Positions 53,328-62,562 of a DNA stretch of 64,000 nucleotides are shown here, in pieces. The position numbers and the translations under genes are program-made. The DNA comes from Acidobacterium sp. S8. Its GTDB lineage: Bacteria; Acidobacteriota; Terriglobia; Terriglobales; Acidobacteriaceae. The notes under the pieces were generated by a model, which was not told the origin of the DNA, did not search any database, and was given only the letters and a program-made list of their open reading frames with translations. The DNA lies in NCBI RefSeq assembly GCF_009765985.1, contig NZ_LMUM01000015.1:62001-126000 (forward strand), given 5' to 3'. Numbering within the stretch: position 1 is the first letter of the stretch; every line of letters starts with the position of its first letter.

Positions 53328-54080
53328 GTGAGTTCAATCTCCATTGAAACAGTTTTAGCGGAAGCTGCTGAAGGCACTCCGCGCATATATATTCGGGACG
53401 GCTTTCACTGGGATCAGCAGAAAGCCTATCTCTTCGACATTGACGGCACGCTGCTACGTAGCCGCGACCGCATCCACTACGAATCGTTCTTCGATGCGGT
53501 GCGTGATGTGATGGGCCGCGAGCTCGTGCTCGACGGCGTCACGCTCAGCGGCAACACCGATCCCGGCATCCTGTACGATGCCTTCCGTCTTGCCGAGCTC
53601 GATCCGGAACACTGGCAGCCGCGCCTCGAAGATATTCTGGAGCACATGCGCACGACGGTTGCAGCGCAACGCGACCGGATGAACCTCGTCAAGATGCCCG
53701 GCGTCGACGAGATGCTGGCATACCTGCATTCCAAAGGCGCGGCCCTCGGCGTAGGTACCGGCAATCTTGAATCGATTGGCTGGCTCAAGCTGGAGGTGCT
53801 TGGCGTGCGCCACTGGTTTAGCTTTGGCGGCTTCAGCGACCAATTCCCTCTTCGCGCGGATATGATCGCCGACACTATCAGGCAGGCGCGAGCGATTGCC
53901 GGTCCCGATGCGTCAGTCTGTGTGGTGGGTGATACTCCAGCAGACATTGCCGCGGCCAAGGCCAACGAATTGCCGACGATTGCCGTCGCGACCGGCCACT
54001 ATTCCTTCGACGATCTGATGGAGCACAAGCCGGAGGTCTGTGTCAGCAACATGGCTGCGTTGCTTGCACACGGCGTATGA
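53328..54080 (+). CDS. HAD family hydrolase
   Basis: A 250-residue haloacid-dehalogenase phosphatase, resembling phosphoglycolate phosphatase. The nucleophile motif LFDIDGTLLRSR has D37 and D39; a helical cap follows (about 50-130), then motif II in VGTGNLESIG (Thr) and motif IV VCVVGDTPADIAAAK. Residues 1-30 precede the fold and are unusual in length. The start is GTG 53328. Its stop overlaps the secretin start by 4 bp (ATGA), tying the two together in translation. The substrate is unknown. Confidence 0.88.
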   Translation: MSSISIETVLAEAAEGTPRIYIRDGFHWDQQKAYLFDIDGTLLRSRDRIHYESFFDAVRDVMGRELVLDGVTLSGNTDPGILYDAFRLAELDPEHWQPRLEDILEHMRTTVAAQRDRMNLVKMPGVDEMLAYLHSKGAALGVGTGNLESIGWLKLEVLGVRHWFSFGGFSDQFPLRADMIADTIRQARAIAGPDASVCVVGDTPADIAAAKANELPTIAVATGHYSFDDLMEHKPEVCVSNMAALLAHGV

Positions 54081-55981
54081 TCTGTCCTCGTGGCACTGCC
54101 GTCTTTCTAAGTGCTCTCCTCGCAGTTTCTCCTGGCCTTCAGGCGCAAACCGCAGCAGCAGCATCGCAGACACAGACGACGCCCCCTGAAGCTCACAAAC
54201 TCGCATCCGAGCACCAGAGAGATGAGGCGTCGAACGCATTTCTGGAAGGAGCGAAAGCTCTCGACAAGAATGATCTGCGCGAGGCGGAGAAGCAGTTCAA
54301 CCGCGCCGTCAAGCTGGATCCCGGCAATCCTCAATACTCAAATGCGCTGGCAATCACCAGGGAGCACCATCTAACCCAGCTCGTACAGGATGCCAGCAAG
54401 CAGCGCCTGCTTGGGCACGATGACGCTGCGCGAGCCATGCTGGCCGAGGCATACCTCATCGATCCTAAGAATCCAGTCGTGGAGCAGCACATCGATGAGT
54501 TGGCGCGTGATGCGGAACGGAACGAGAATGCGATCGTAATGCCGGCAACTGAAGATGCTGCGCCACCTGTGCGCCTTGCGCCTGCCACAGGCGGACAAAG
54601 TTTTCACCTTCGCAGTCCTGAGTCCGAGGTGTTGCGCCAGGTGCTAACCGCTTACGGCATATCTCCCATGTTCGATACATCGGTCAAAAGCCAGATGGTA
54701 CGCTTCGACGCCGACAATGTGGACTTCACCCAGGCCGCAGAAATGCTGAAGATGTCGACCGATACCTTCTTCGTGCCACTCGATGAGAAGCGAGTGCTGG
54801 TCGCTCTCGATACCAAGGATAACCGCGCCAAATATGAGCGGCAGGTGATGGAAACCATCTACCTGCCCGGTCTCAGCTCAACCGAGATGAGCGATATGGG
54901 CAACGTAGCGCGGAATGTCTTTGAGGCGCAACAGGCGACCATCCAGGCGGAAAGACACACGCTCACCATTCGCGCACCGCAGACTCGCATCGACGCGCTG
55001 AATCACACTCTTACTGATATGCTCAATGGCCGCAGTCAGGTGCTGCTCGAACTGCGTCTCTTTGAGCTTGCACAAACACGGACGACGAATATCGGCGCCC
55101 AGCTTCCGAATCAGACGACCATTTTCAACGTACCGACCGAAGTCAACCAGATCATCCAGAATAACCAGAGCGCGGTGCAGCAGATCATCGCCGCCGGCCT
55201 CGCAAACTCCGGAGATGACATCGCCATCGTAGCCATCCTCATTGCCTCCGGACTGGTCACTGGGACGGTGTTCAATGAACCGTTTGCGCTCTTCGGCGGC
55301 GGCATTACGGCAAGCGGCCTCACGCTCAATCAAGGCGCCACCGCCAATCTCAGCCTCAATTCTTCCGACACCCGTCTGCTCGATAATATTCAACTGCGCG
55401 TGCAGGATCAGGAAGACGCAATGATCCGCAGCGGATCGCGTTACCCGATTATCACTTCTACTTATTCCAATCTTGCGGGAACATCCCTGAGCATCCCGGG
55501 CGTCTCGCAGGCTGGCTTATCCAGCGAGCTTTCAAGCCTCGGCATTAGTTCCGCCGCGCTGCAAAGCTCCCTGAACCAGACCATACCGCAGGTGCAGTAT
55601 CAGGACCTCGGCTTAACGCTGAAAGCCACGCCTCATGTTCAGCAAAACAAAGATGTCGCGATAAAAATCGACTTCAAAATTGATGCGCTGAGCGGTCAGA
55701 CGGCGAATGGCAACCCCATCCTCGATACGCAGCAATATACCGGCACCGTAACGCTACCAAAGGGTGAGAGCGCCATGGTCGTCAGCAATCTCACCCGGCA
55801 ACAGACGGCAGCCGTCACTGGCATTCCCGGCTTGAGCGAGCTTCCCGGCTTCCAGTCAACTACCAACAAGGAAAGCGACGTGGATGTGTCGAAGCTCGTC
55901 ATTCTCATTACGCCGCATATCGTGAGACTGAGTCACACAAAACCGGCAAGCCAGCTGGTCATGCTGCCCGTACACCCCTGA
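54077..55981 (+). CDS. TPR-secretin outer-membrane channel protein
   Basis: A 634-residue secretin-family protein. After a signal peptide (FLSALLAVSPGLQAQ), residues about 45-145 form TPR-like helices (FLEGAKALDKNDLREAEKQF). A short N-domain (FHLRSPESEVLRQVLTAYGI) follows, and then the C-terminal secretin domain (YQDLGLTLKATPHV; GESAMVVSNLTRQ; VTGIPGLSELPGFQ; VSKLVILITPHIVR). Secretins form large outer-membrane pores for type II secretion or type IV pili. No GspE/F/G or Pil genes are near, so this is an orphan. A Gly/Ser/Ala-rich stretch at about 360-500 is low in complexity. Its ATG overlaps the HAD stop. Confidence 0.88.
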   Translation: MICPRGTAVFLSALLAVSPGLQAQTAAAASQTQTTPPEAHKLASEHQRDEASNAFLEGAKALDKNDLREAEKQFNRAVKLDPGNPQYSNALAITREHHLTQLVQDASKQRLLGHDDAARAMLAEAYLIDPKNPVVEQHIDELARDAERNENAIVMPATEDAAPPVRLAPATGGQSFHLRSPESEVLRQVLTAYGISPMFDTSVKSQMVRFDADNVDFTQAAEMLKMSTDTFFVPLDEKRVLVALDTKDNRAKYERQVMETIYLPGLSSTEMSDMGNVARNVFEAQQATIQAERHTLTIRAPQTRIDALNHTLTDMLNGRSQVLLELRLFELAQTRTTNIGAQLPNQTTIFNVPTEVNQIIQNNQSAVQQIIAAGLANSGDDIAIVAILIASGLVTGTVFNEPFALFGGGITASGLTLNQGATANLSLNSSDTRLLDNIQLRVQDQEDAMIRSGSRYPIITSTYSNLAGTSLSIPGVSQAGLSSELSSLGISSAALQSSLNQTIPQVQYQDLGLTLKATPHVQQNKDVAIKIDFKIDALSGQTANGNPILDTQQYTGTVTLPKGESAMVVSNLTRQQTAAVTGIPGLSELPGFQSTTNKESDVDVSKLVILITPHIVRLSHTKPASQLVMLPVHP

Positions 55982-55996
55982 CAGCGCTAAACAGCA

Positions 55997-56050
55997 AAGC
56001 CGTCATTCCGCATTGCAAGTGAAGAACAAATGCAATCAGAATGACGGCTT
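55997..56050. terminator. Bidirectional terminator-like long hairpin
   Basis: AAGCCGTCATTC (55997-56008) and GAATGACGGCTT (56039-56050) form a perfect 12-bp stem; inside, ATTGCA and TGCAAT pair again. It sits between the convergent secretin and DsbA-like genes and probably ends both transcripts, although the flanking T-runs are short. Confidence 0.65.
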
Positions 56051-56078
56051 CATTTAAGAGTTATTTCTTGAAGCTAAA

Positions 56079-57050
56079 TTACTTATCGTCCTGCGACTGG
56101 AACTGCACAATCGCCTTGAGCGTTTCATATGGTAGGCCACCGAGCGGAAGTCCGCGGCCATTCACATAAAGCGTCGGCGTCTCGTTCACGTTGAGGCTCT
56201 CGGCCAGCTTGATCGAAGCATCGACGCTCGCTTTTGCTTCCGCTGTCAAAGCGCATGCGCCGACTTTCGCCGCGTCCGCTCCCGCCTTTGTGGCCGCATC
56301 GTTCAAAGTTGCGTCTGAGGTCTGCGGAGTCAGCGCCTGCTGGTTATTGAACACCAGGTCCGCGAACTTGAAGAACGCATCGTTGCCATTCTGTTTCGCC
56401 ACGCACTCGCTGTAGAGCGCAGCCTTCAACGCCTCCGAGTGAATTGACGTCAGCGGCAGATTCTCAAAGACGTAATGCGCGTTGGGAAAGTCCTGCAGCA
56501 GCTGTTGGATCGTTGGCTGGGCTGCCTTGCAATGCGGACACTGGAAATCTGCAAACTCCACCAGCATCAGACCTTTCGAAGCTGGTCCGCGCGAAGGCCC
56601 ATTGGCTTCTGCCTGGAGCGTCTTATGCGCCGCGTCAAATGGACGTGGGCCGAACGGCATCACTTCCGTCGATATGAGATGCTGGCCATCGGGCGTGGTA
56701 AAAAACTGCAGCGATCCAATCTGCTGCGGATTCTTCTTCTGTGCTGCCAGAACCGTGACCTTATTCACGCCCGGTGCAGATGTCTTCTGAATCGCCTGTA
56801 TCTGCCATACGCGGTCCGTGTCATATCCCCATAGCTGATGCAGAAACGCATCGACCTCCTGTTTCGACGGTGTGCTTGCCGTGAAATTCTTCGGGTCTAC
56901 GGGCGGAAACTGCGGTATTCCCGGCACAGGAGCAGCTGCAGCACTGGGCGCTGACGGCACCTCTTCTGTTTGTGCATGTAGTAGTGAAGCGGCCATCGCT
57001 GTGAGAGCAACCGCAAAAAGAGTGTTACGAATTGAATTGCAAAAATGCAT
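56079..57050 (-). CDS. Periplasmic DsbA-like thioredoxin protein
   Basis: A 323-residue exported protein with a signal peptide (NTLFAVALTAMAASLLHAQ), an N-terminal region of about 120 residues and a C-terminal thioredoxin-fold domain with the active site FADFQCPHCKAAQP. The cis-Pro lies in NETPTLYVNG. This arrangement matches acidobacterial DSBA-type thioredoxin proteins, which form or shuffle disulfides in the periplasm. It is the last gene of the minus-strand series before the hairpin and lies 36 bp downstream of nadE. Confidence 0.88.
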   Translation of the reverse strand: MHFCNSIRNTLFAVALTAMAASLLHAQTEEVPSAPSAAAAPVPGIPQFPPVDPKNFTASTPSKQEVDAFLHQLWGYDTDRVWQIQAIQKTSAPGVNKVTVLAAQKKNPQQIGSLQFFTTPDGQHLISTEVMPFGPRPFDAAHKTLQAEANGPSRGPASKGLMLVEFADFQCPHCKAAQPTIQQLLQDFPNAHYVFENLPLTSIHSEALKAALYSECVAKQNGNDAFFKFADLVFNNQQALTPQTSDATLNDAATKAGADAAKVGACALTAEAKASVDASIKLAESLNVNETPTLYVNGRGLPLGGLPYETLKAIVQFQSQDDK

Positions 57051-57086
57051 CGAATTCCTTTCTGCCGAAGCAGTGAGTCTTGAAAT

Positions 57087-58733
57087 CTATACCTGAACTT
57101 TTACCGCGATAGGAAAGCGCCTGCCCGGTCCAAATGCTTTCATCGTTACCTTCAGCACCGGCGCTGCCTGCTGGCGCTTGTATTCGCTGCGTTCCACTAG
57201 TTTGACAACCTTACGCACCAGCTGGATATCTACCTTCTGCTTTGCGGCAATCTCTTCCGGCGTCTCGTAGCGCTCGACATACGCTTCCAGAATCGGATCA
57301 AGCACTTCATACGGAGGCAGTGAGTCGGTGTCCTTCTGGTTAGGCCGCAGCTCAGCCGATGGGGGCTTTTCGAGAATCGCAAAAGGAATACGCTCGCCCT
57401 CGCGATTGGCAAAGCGGCAGAGATCGTAGACCCGCGTCTTTACCAGGTCGCCGATTACTGCCAGTGCGCCGACCATATCGCCGTAGAGCGTGCAATAGCC
57501 AACCGACATCTCCGATTTATTGCCGGTTGTCAGCACCAGCGCATTGAATTTATTTGATAGCGCCATCAGCAGGTTGCCGCGAATGCGCGACTGGATATTT
57601 TCTTCCGTAATATCCGGTTTAAGCCCCGCAAAAAGCGGATCGAGCACCTTCCCGTACCCTGCGAATAAGTCGCTGATCGAAATCATTTCGAAGCGAATTC
57701 CGAGATTCTCTGCAAGATGGCGGCTGTCATCGACCGAACCCGTCGACGAATATGGGCTGGGCATTCCGACACCTGTCACGTTCTCCTTGCCCAGCGCATC
57801 TACGGCGATCGCTGCCGCCAGCGCCGAGTCGATACCGCCGCTCAAGCCGATCAGCACCTTCGAGAAGCCGCACTTGCGAACGTAGTCCCGCGTTCCCAGA
57901 ACCAGCGCGTTGTAGATGGCCTCATCCACATTCTCCGTCTGGTAATGGACATCGCCGGTGCGTGATGCAAAATCGCAAAAGATCAAATCCTCTTCAAACG
58001 ATTTCGCCTGTGCCAGTATCGACCCATCCGCATTGATCGCCAAACTCGATCCATCAAAGATCAGGCTGTCGTTACCACCCACCTGGTTCACCATCACCAC
58101 AGGCGTGCGGTGATGCCGCGCAATCGCCGCCAGCATTTCCTTGCGCGTTTTGCGCTTGCCCCGCCAGTAAGGCGATGCCGAAATGTTCAGGATGAGATCG
58201 CCGCCCTCGCGCATCAACTCCTCTACCGGGTCAACCCCATAGAGCCGCTTATGCCAGAAGTTCTTATCGTTCCATGCATCTTCGCAGATAGTGAGCGCCG
58301 CGCGTTTGCCGCAGAAGTGGACAAGATGCTGTTTCTCTGCCGGAGCAAAATATCGCTGCTCATCAAATACGTCATAGAAAGGCAGCAGCATCTTCGATTG
58401 AGCGAAGGCGATCTCGCCGCCACGCAGAAGCGCCGCCGAATTCATGACGCGCTTTCCCGTTCCCGCCGGCGCATGCGTTACATAGCCGACGATGCTGGCT
58501 ATGTTCAGGTCAGCCGTAGCCTGGGCAACTTCGGCAATCGCCTCTTCCGAGCGTGCAATAAATGACGGTTTATCGAGAAAATCGGCAGGAGGATATCCGC
58601 AGACGGCAAGTTCGGGAAAGAGCACCAGGTCGGCCTTCCCATCCGCCGCCCTGCGCGTGAAATCGAGAATCTTCTCTACATTTCCGGTGAAATCCCCGAT
58701 AGTGGGATTGATCTGAGCGAGCGCAATCTTCAC
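57087..58733 (-). CDS. nadE: Glutamine-dependent NAD+ synthetase
   Basis: A 548-residue two-domain enzyme that makes NAD+ from deamido-NAD+, ATP and glutamine. The N-terminal nitrilase-type amidase has the triad E41 (FPELAVCGY), K114 (QSKMLLP) and C150 (LTICEDAW). The C-terminal synthetase has the PP-loop LIGLSGGIDSALAAA and later TTGNKSEMSVGYCTLYGD. Length is normal for the glutamine-hydrolysing class without the large linker form. It shares its strand with the DsbA-like gene downstream and the lipocalin-like fragment upstream. Confidence 0.96.
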   Translation of the reverse strand: MKIALAQINPTIGDFTGNVEKILDFTRRAADGKADLVLFPELAVCGYPPADFLDKPSFIARSEEAIAEVAQATADLNIASIVGYVTHAPAGTGKRVMNSAALLRGGEIAFAQSKMLLPFYDVFDEQRYFAPAEKQHLVHFCGKRAALTICEDAWNDKNFWHKRLYGVDPVEELMREGGDLILNISASPYWRGKRKTRKEMLAAIARHHRTPVVMVNQVGGNDSLIFDGSSLAINADGSILAQAKSFEEDLIFCDFASRTGDVHYQTENVDEAIYNALVLGTRDYVRKCGFSKVLIGLSGGIDSALAAAIAVDALGKENVTGVGMPSPYSSTGSVDDSRHLAENLGIRFEMISISDLFAGYGKVLDPLFAGLKPDITEENIQSRIRGNLLMALSNKFNALVLTTGNKSEMSVGYCTLYGDMVGALAVIGDLVKTRVYDLCRFANREGERIPFAILEKPPSAELRPNQKDTDSLPPYEVLDPILEAYVERYETPEEIAAKQKVDIQLVRKVVKLVERSEYKRQQAAPVLKVTMKAFGPGRRFPIAVKVQV

Positions 58734-58751
58734 ACTTTTAGTGTAACAACC

Positions 58752-59208
58752 TTACCTGTTTACTTTCTCCCACGTAAGCTGCACAGCTACCACGCCCTTG
58801 CCTGACCGAATGGGCGGGGTGCGCAGCGTCATCTTATCGCCTTCGCGCGTGTGGTAGCGGAGCTGCGCCGTTCCCAGCCAGTTGGGGAACAGACTTACTT
58901 CCACATGATGCGTCACCGTGTCGCCCTCGACCGTGTAAGGTCCGGCATAAGCGATGTAATCCCGCTTCCGGCTTGTATTTTTTGCCCTCGGTTTTGTCGA
59001 CCTTATGTCTGCGCCCTGCCGGGCTGAGATTGCCGCTCATGTAGCCTTCAGCGGAATAGAGCAGATAGCCCACGACGTGGTCGCCCCATGGCTTTTCCAC
59101 CGTACCATTTTCATGCAGAAAGGAATAGTCGATCAGCTTCCAGGTGCCAATGAAATCAGCCGCTGTCGTATGCAAAACTTTTGTCGCTCCCTTTTTTGTC
59201 GCTTTCAT
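58752..59208 (-). pseudogene. Frameshifted lipocalin-like domain protein
   Basis: The first 75 codons (start 59208) encode a lipocalin-like domain: FIGTWKLIDYSFLHENGTVE, then PWGDHVVGYLLYSAEGYMS. The reading frame then changes. The other frame continues the same fold as DYIAYAGPYTVEGDTVTHHV and SLFPNWLGTAQLRY and stops at 58752. The break falls at the GGG run at 58961-58963; removing one G joins KYKPEA directly to DYIAYAG. Restored length is about 151 residues. It starts 2 nt after the stop of the ABC ATPase gene. Either a recent one-base insertion has killed the gene or the consensus is wrong here. Confidence 0.85.
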
Positions 59209-59210
59209 AG

Positions 59211-60014
59211 TTATGCTTCCGGCAAAACAAGGGCATCAAGTTCTAGAAACTGACGCACAATCTCATCGTCACACTTTTCCATCTCCTCCATGGTGCCGAA
59301 AAAGTGTGCCTTCGCTTGGTGAAGAAACAGGACGCGGTCTGCAAGCTTCTTGGCGAACCTCATGTCATGTGTCACAACAATGCTGGTGAGATGCAGCTGG
59401 TGCTTCAGCTTTTGAATCAGGTCGCCGAGCAGCCGCGCAATCAGCGGGTCGACCATCGTCGTCGGCTCGTCGTAAAGAATCGCATCAGGCTGCGCTGATA
59501 AAGCACGCGCAATGGCTACCGACCGTTTCATTCCCGTCGACAAGTCAGACGGCAGCAAGTCCTTCATGCCTGCAACGCCCACCATTTCCAGAAGGCCATT
59601 GACGATCTGCTGGATCTGATCCTCCATCAACTCGCCGCGCTCGCGCAAAGGAAAGGCCACATTCTCGCCGACGCTCAGTGAATCAAAGAGCGCCCCGTTC
59701 TGAAAGACCATCGTAACTTTTCGCCGGACGGCCTGCATCTGCTCCTCGGAATACCCGCAGATATTTTGCCCAGCGACCAGAATCTGGCCGGAATCCGGCT
59801 TCAAAAACCCCATGATCTGCTGTAGTGAAACCGACTTGCCAACGCCGCTGCGCCCAAGGATGCAGAGCGTCTCGCCTGGCAGCACAAAGAAGCTCACCTG
59901 ATCCAGCACAACCAGGTCGCCAAAGGATTTCGACACCTTTTCGAAGGCGATATATGGCTCTTGCTTCGACCCGTTTCTCTTCTCATCAACGACGATGATA
60001 GGTACTGTGCTCAA
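59211..60014 (-). CDS. MlaF-type ABC transporter ATPase
   Basis: A 267-residue ABC ATPase resembling MlaF/Ttg2A, the ATP-binding subunit of the retrograde phospholipid transporter at the inner membrane. Walker A is GRSGVGKSV, the Q-loop VFQNGALFDSLSVGENVAFP is typical of the Mla group, the signature reads LSTGMKRSVAIARAL (Thr in place of the usual first Gly) and Walker B is ILYDEPTTMVDP. A 30-residue N-terminal extension precedes the fold. No MlaE permease or MlaD is encoded nearby. Confidence 0.88.
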   Translation of the reverse strand: MSTVPIIVVDEKRNGSKQEPYIAFEKVSKSFGDLVVLDQVSFFVLPGETLCILGRSGVGKSVSLQQIMGFLKPDSGQILVAGQNICGYSEEQMQAVRRKVTMVFQNGALFDSLSVGENVAFPLRERGELMEDQIQQIVNGLLEMVGVAGMKDLLPSDLSTGMKRSVAIARALSAQPDAILYDEPTTMVDPLIARLLGDLIQKLKHQLHLTSIVVTHDMRFAKKLADRVLFLHQAKAHFFGTMEEMEKCDDEIVRQFLELDALVLPEA

Positions 60015-60044
60015 TGCTGGCGGAATCTCCTTCCCATCAGAGTA

Positions 60045-60644
60045 TCAGGCTCGCAGCCGGGCAAAATCCGCCGGCGTATTCACGTTTTGAAACCAGCGAT
60101 AAAGCGGAGATCGTACCGGCCAATCTGCACATGCAGCCACTGCCTCCACGCCGAAAACATCTATCTCCCGCGCACTGGCAGCCGTCTCAACAGTCCGCAT
60201 CACCTTGTAATCGCCACCCGCAATCGCACGGCGAATGCCTCCGAGCAGGCTTCGGCTATAAACCGCGCACAGTGGCTGCGGCCGGCCTGCGAACGAAGGA
60301 ATTGTAGCCTCCGCCGCAGTAATACCAACACGTTCCTTGAGATAACGCAGAAAAATAACCGGCAGCAGCGGCAGATCGACGGGTAGAAAAACATTCCACT
60401 CGCTGCCCGTCGCAGCGAGTGCAGCCTCCATGCCGCCCAGCGGACCGCAATCCGGATGCAGGTCCTCGATCACCGGCGCGTATGTGGCAAGATCGGCGCG
60501 CGTTCCTACGATATACGGCTCCAGTTCGGCCTCGCGCAACAGACCGACCGCATGTTCTACCAAGGGGCGCCCGTTGTAATGAAGCAGCGCCTTATCGCGG
60601 CCCATGCGGGTGCTGCGTCCGCCTGCCAGAACAAAACCGTTCAC
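60045..60644 (-). CDS. mobA: Molybdenum cofactor guanylyltransferase
   Basis: A 199-residue MobA-like nucleotidyltransferase that attaches GMP to molybdopterin to form the guanine dinucleotide cofactor. The family signature FVLAGGRSTRMGRDKALL is intact, with FLPVDLPLLP (metal Asp) and NVNTPADFARL at the end. Start GTG 60644 overlaps the M20 peptidase stop by 4 bp. No other moco gene is present. Related CTP- or NTP-transferases share the motif, but length and the C-terminus fit MobA. Confidence 0.9.
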   Translation of the reverse strand: MNGFVLAGGRSTRMGRDKALLHYNGRPLVEHAVGLLREAELEPYIVGTRADLATYAPVIEDLHPDCGPLGGMEAALAATGSEWNVFLPVDLPLLPVIFLRYLKERVGITAAEATIPSFAGRPQPLCAVYSRSLLGGIRRAIAGGDYKVMRTVETAASAREIDVFGVEAVAACADWPVRSPLYRWFQNVNTPADFARLRA

Positions 60645-62011
60645 TTCCCTACTTCTTCAAAGAAGGTAATGATCGATTCGATGCCGCGATAGAAATTCGC
60701 TAAATGAAATTTCTCGTTCGGCGCATGCAGGTTATCGTCAGGAAGACCGAAGCCCATCAGCACCGTCGGAATTTTGAGATGCCGCTCGAAATCTCCGACA
60801 ATAGGAATCGATCCGCCACCGCGAATGAAGACGGTCTCTTTGTTCCAGACCTGTTTCAAAGCCACCGTCGCAGCTCGGATATACGCATTGTCAGTACCCA
60901 CCACAATCGGATCGCCCGAATGGATGAGCCGCACATCGAGCTCAATCCCGGCAGGCTTCAGCGACTCCACATAGCTCTTGTACTGCGCAAAGGCTTCCTG
61001 CGGCTCCATGTCAGGCACCAGCCGCATGGAAACCTTCGCCACCGCCTTTGCCGGAATCACCGTCTTTGCGCCCGCTCCAGTAAAGCCGCCCGGCATGCCA
61101 TGCACATCGAGCGTTGGCCGCGCCCATGTGCGTTCAATCACTGAGTATCCTGGCTCGCCCGTCAGTTGCGTAGAACCAACTTCAGTGTTGCGGTAATACT
61201 CTTCGTCGAATGGAAGATTGCGCCAAGCTTTCAATTCATCCGGGCTCGGCTTCTGTACCCTGTCATAGAAGCCGGGAATCAGAATTTGCCCGTCCTTATC
61301 CTTGAGCTGCGCAATAATTTGCGCGAGCGCCACAAAAGGATTCGGCGCCGCCCCTCCATAAATCCCGGAATGCAGATCCGTCTTCGCTCCGCGCGCTTCA
61401 ATCTCCGTATAGATCATGCCGCGCAGACCCACACACACCGTCGGCAGCTCCGGCGCAAACATCTCCGTGTCTGAGACCAGCGCAAAATCGGCCTTCAGCT
61501 GCTCCGGATGCTCGCGCACAAATTTCGCGATCGACTCGCCGCCCACTTCCTCTTCGCCTTCCAGAATTACGCGAATATTCAGCGGCAGCTTGCCGTCATG
61601 CGCAGCAAAGAGCGACTCCAGCGCCTTCACATGCATATACATCTGGCCCTTATCGTCCACCGCTCCGCGCGCATAGATGTTGCCATCCCGCTCCGTCGGC
61701 TCAAACGGAGGCGACAACCATTCGTCGAGCGGATCGGGGGGCTGCACATCGTAATGCCCATAGCAAAGGCAGGTAGGCTTACCATCGGCATGCAGCCAAT
61801 CGCCGTAAACCAGCGGATGCCCCGCGCCTTCGATCAGCCGCACATTCTCCATACCGATGCGCTTCAATTCAGCCACCAGGGCTTCCGCAGCACGACGCAC
61901 ATCGCCCTTATGCTCCGGCAACGTCGAAACGGAAGGAATCCGCAAAAGCGTCTTCAGTTCTTCTACAAAGCGCGGATATTCCTTGCGCGCATATTCAACC
62001 GCAGTCGGCAT
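60641..62011 (-). CDS. M20 family dipeptidase
   Basis: A 456-residue metallopeptidase of the M20/ArgE/DapE family, dipeptidase type. Visible: TCLCYGHYDVQPPD (metal His and Asp), YARGAVDDKGQMYM (bridging Asp), ILEGEEEVGGES (catalytic Glu pair) and ALVSDTEM. No signal peptide when started at ATG 62011, which has GGAG 5 nt upstream; the frame runs 61 codons further with no coding signal. It cleaves dipeptides or N-acyl amino acids in the cytoplasm; which ones is unknown. It overlaps mobA by 4 bp. Confidence 0.93.
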   Translation of the reverse strand: MPTAVEYARKEYPRFVEELKTLLRIPSVSTLPEHKGDVRRAAEALVAELKRIGMENVRLIEGAGHPLVYGDWLHADGKPTCLCYGHYDVQPPDPLDEWLSPPFEPTERDGNIYARGAVDDKGQMYMHVKALESLFAAHDGKLPLNIRVILEGEEEVGGESIAKFVREHPEQLKADFALVSDTEMFAPELPTVCVGLRGMIYTEIEARGAKTDLHSGIYGGAAPNPFVALAQIIAQLKDKDGQILIPGFYDRVQKPSPDELKAWRNLPFDEEYYRNTEVGSTQLTGEPGYSVIERTWARPTLDVHGMPGGFTGAGAKTVIPAKAVAKVSMRLVPDMEPQEAFAQYKSYVESLKPAGIELDVRLIHSGDPIVVGTDNAYIRAATVALKQVWNKETVFIRGGGSIPIVGDFERHLKIPTVLMGFGLPDDNLHAPNEKFHLANFYRGIESIITFFEEVGK

Positions 62012-62046
62012 TATGACTCCTTGATTGCAAACACCGAAGTATATCT

Positions 62047-62535
62047 CTACGAATGGACCGCTCGCCGCGAACGCGTCCTCCACACAACCGTCAACACGGC
62101 CAAGAGCAATAGATGCGCCACCAGCGCACCTGCGAAATCGATGCCGACATCGGAAACTTTGCTCGTGCGCCCCGGCAGCAGCGACTGATGCCACTCATCC
62201 CAGGAAGCCAGCACCAGCGTGCACAGCAGTGCCAGTGAAGCCGCCATGGCAAAATGCTTTTGGGCGCTTCCTGCTTTCTCGGCAAGGGTCGCACGCCAGC
62301 CCTCGAAGAAACCCAGGCTTACCAGCCCGTAGCCCACAAAATGCCCGATCTTGCGAATCCAGTGGTGAATTACCGCCCAGTGCTCCGGGGTCACGGGGCC
62401 AAAGAGTTTTGTCCAGATCGGCAGCAGCCAGCGGCTCGTATTCGACGCTGACATCGTCCCCGTCGACTCGATCATTATCACGGCGATACCGATCAGCGCT
62501 GGTATCCAGTGCAGCAGCTTGCGTCTTTTTGTCAT
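62047..62535 (-). CDS. VanZ family membrane protein
   Basis: A 162-residue inner-membrane protein with four helices. The VanZ hallmarks are IRKIGHFVGYGLVSLGFFEG and ASWDEWHQSLLPGRTSKVSDVG, then IDFAGALVAHLLLL. VanZ proteins raise teicoplanin tolerance in enterococci by an unclear route and are otherwise uncharacterised. It lies 35 bp upstream of the M20 gene and 27 bp downstream of the rhodanese gene, so probably in one operon. Confidence 0.92.
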   Translation of the reverse strand: MTKRRKLLHWIPALIGIAVIMIESTGTMSASNTSRWLLPIWTKLFGPVTPEHWAVIHHWIRKIGHFVGYGLVSLGFFEGWRATLAEKAGSAQKHFAMAASLALLCTLVLASWDEWHQSLLPGRTSKVSDVGIDFAGALVAHLLLLAVLTVVWRTRSRRAVHS

Positions 62536-62562
62536 CTGTCTCGCTTTGGAATCGAAGTTGTG

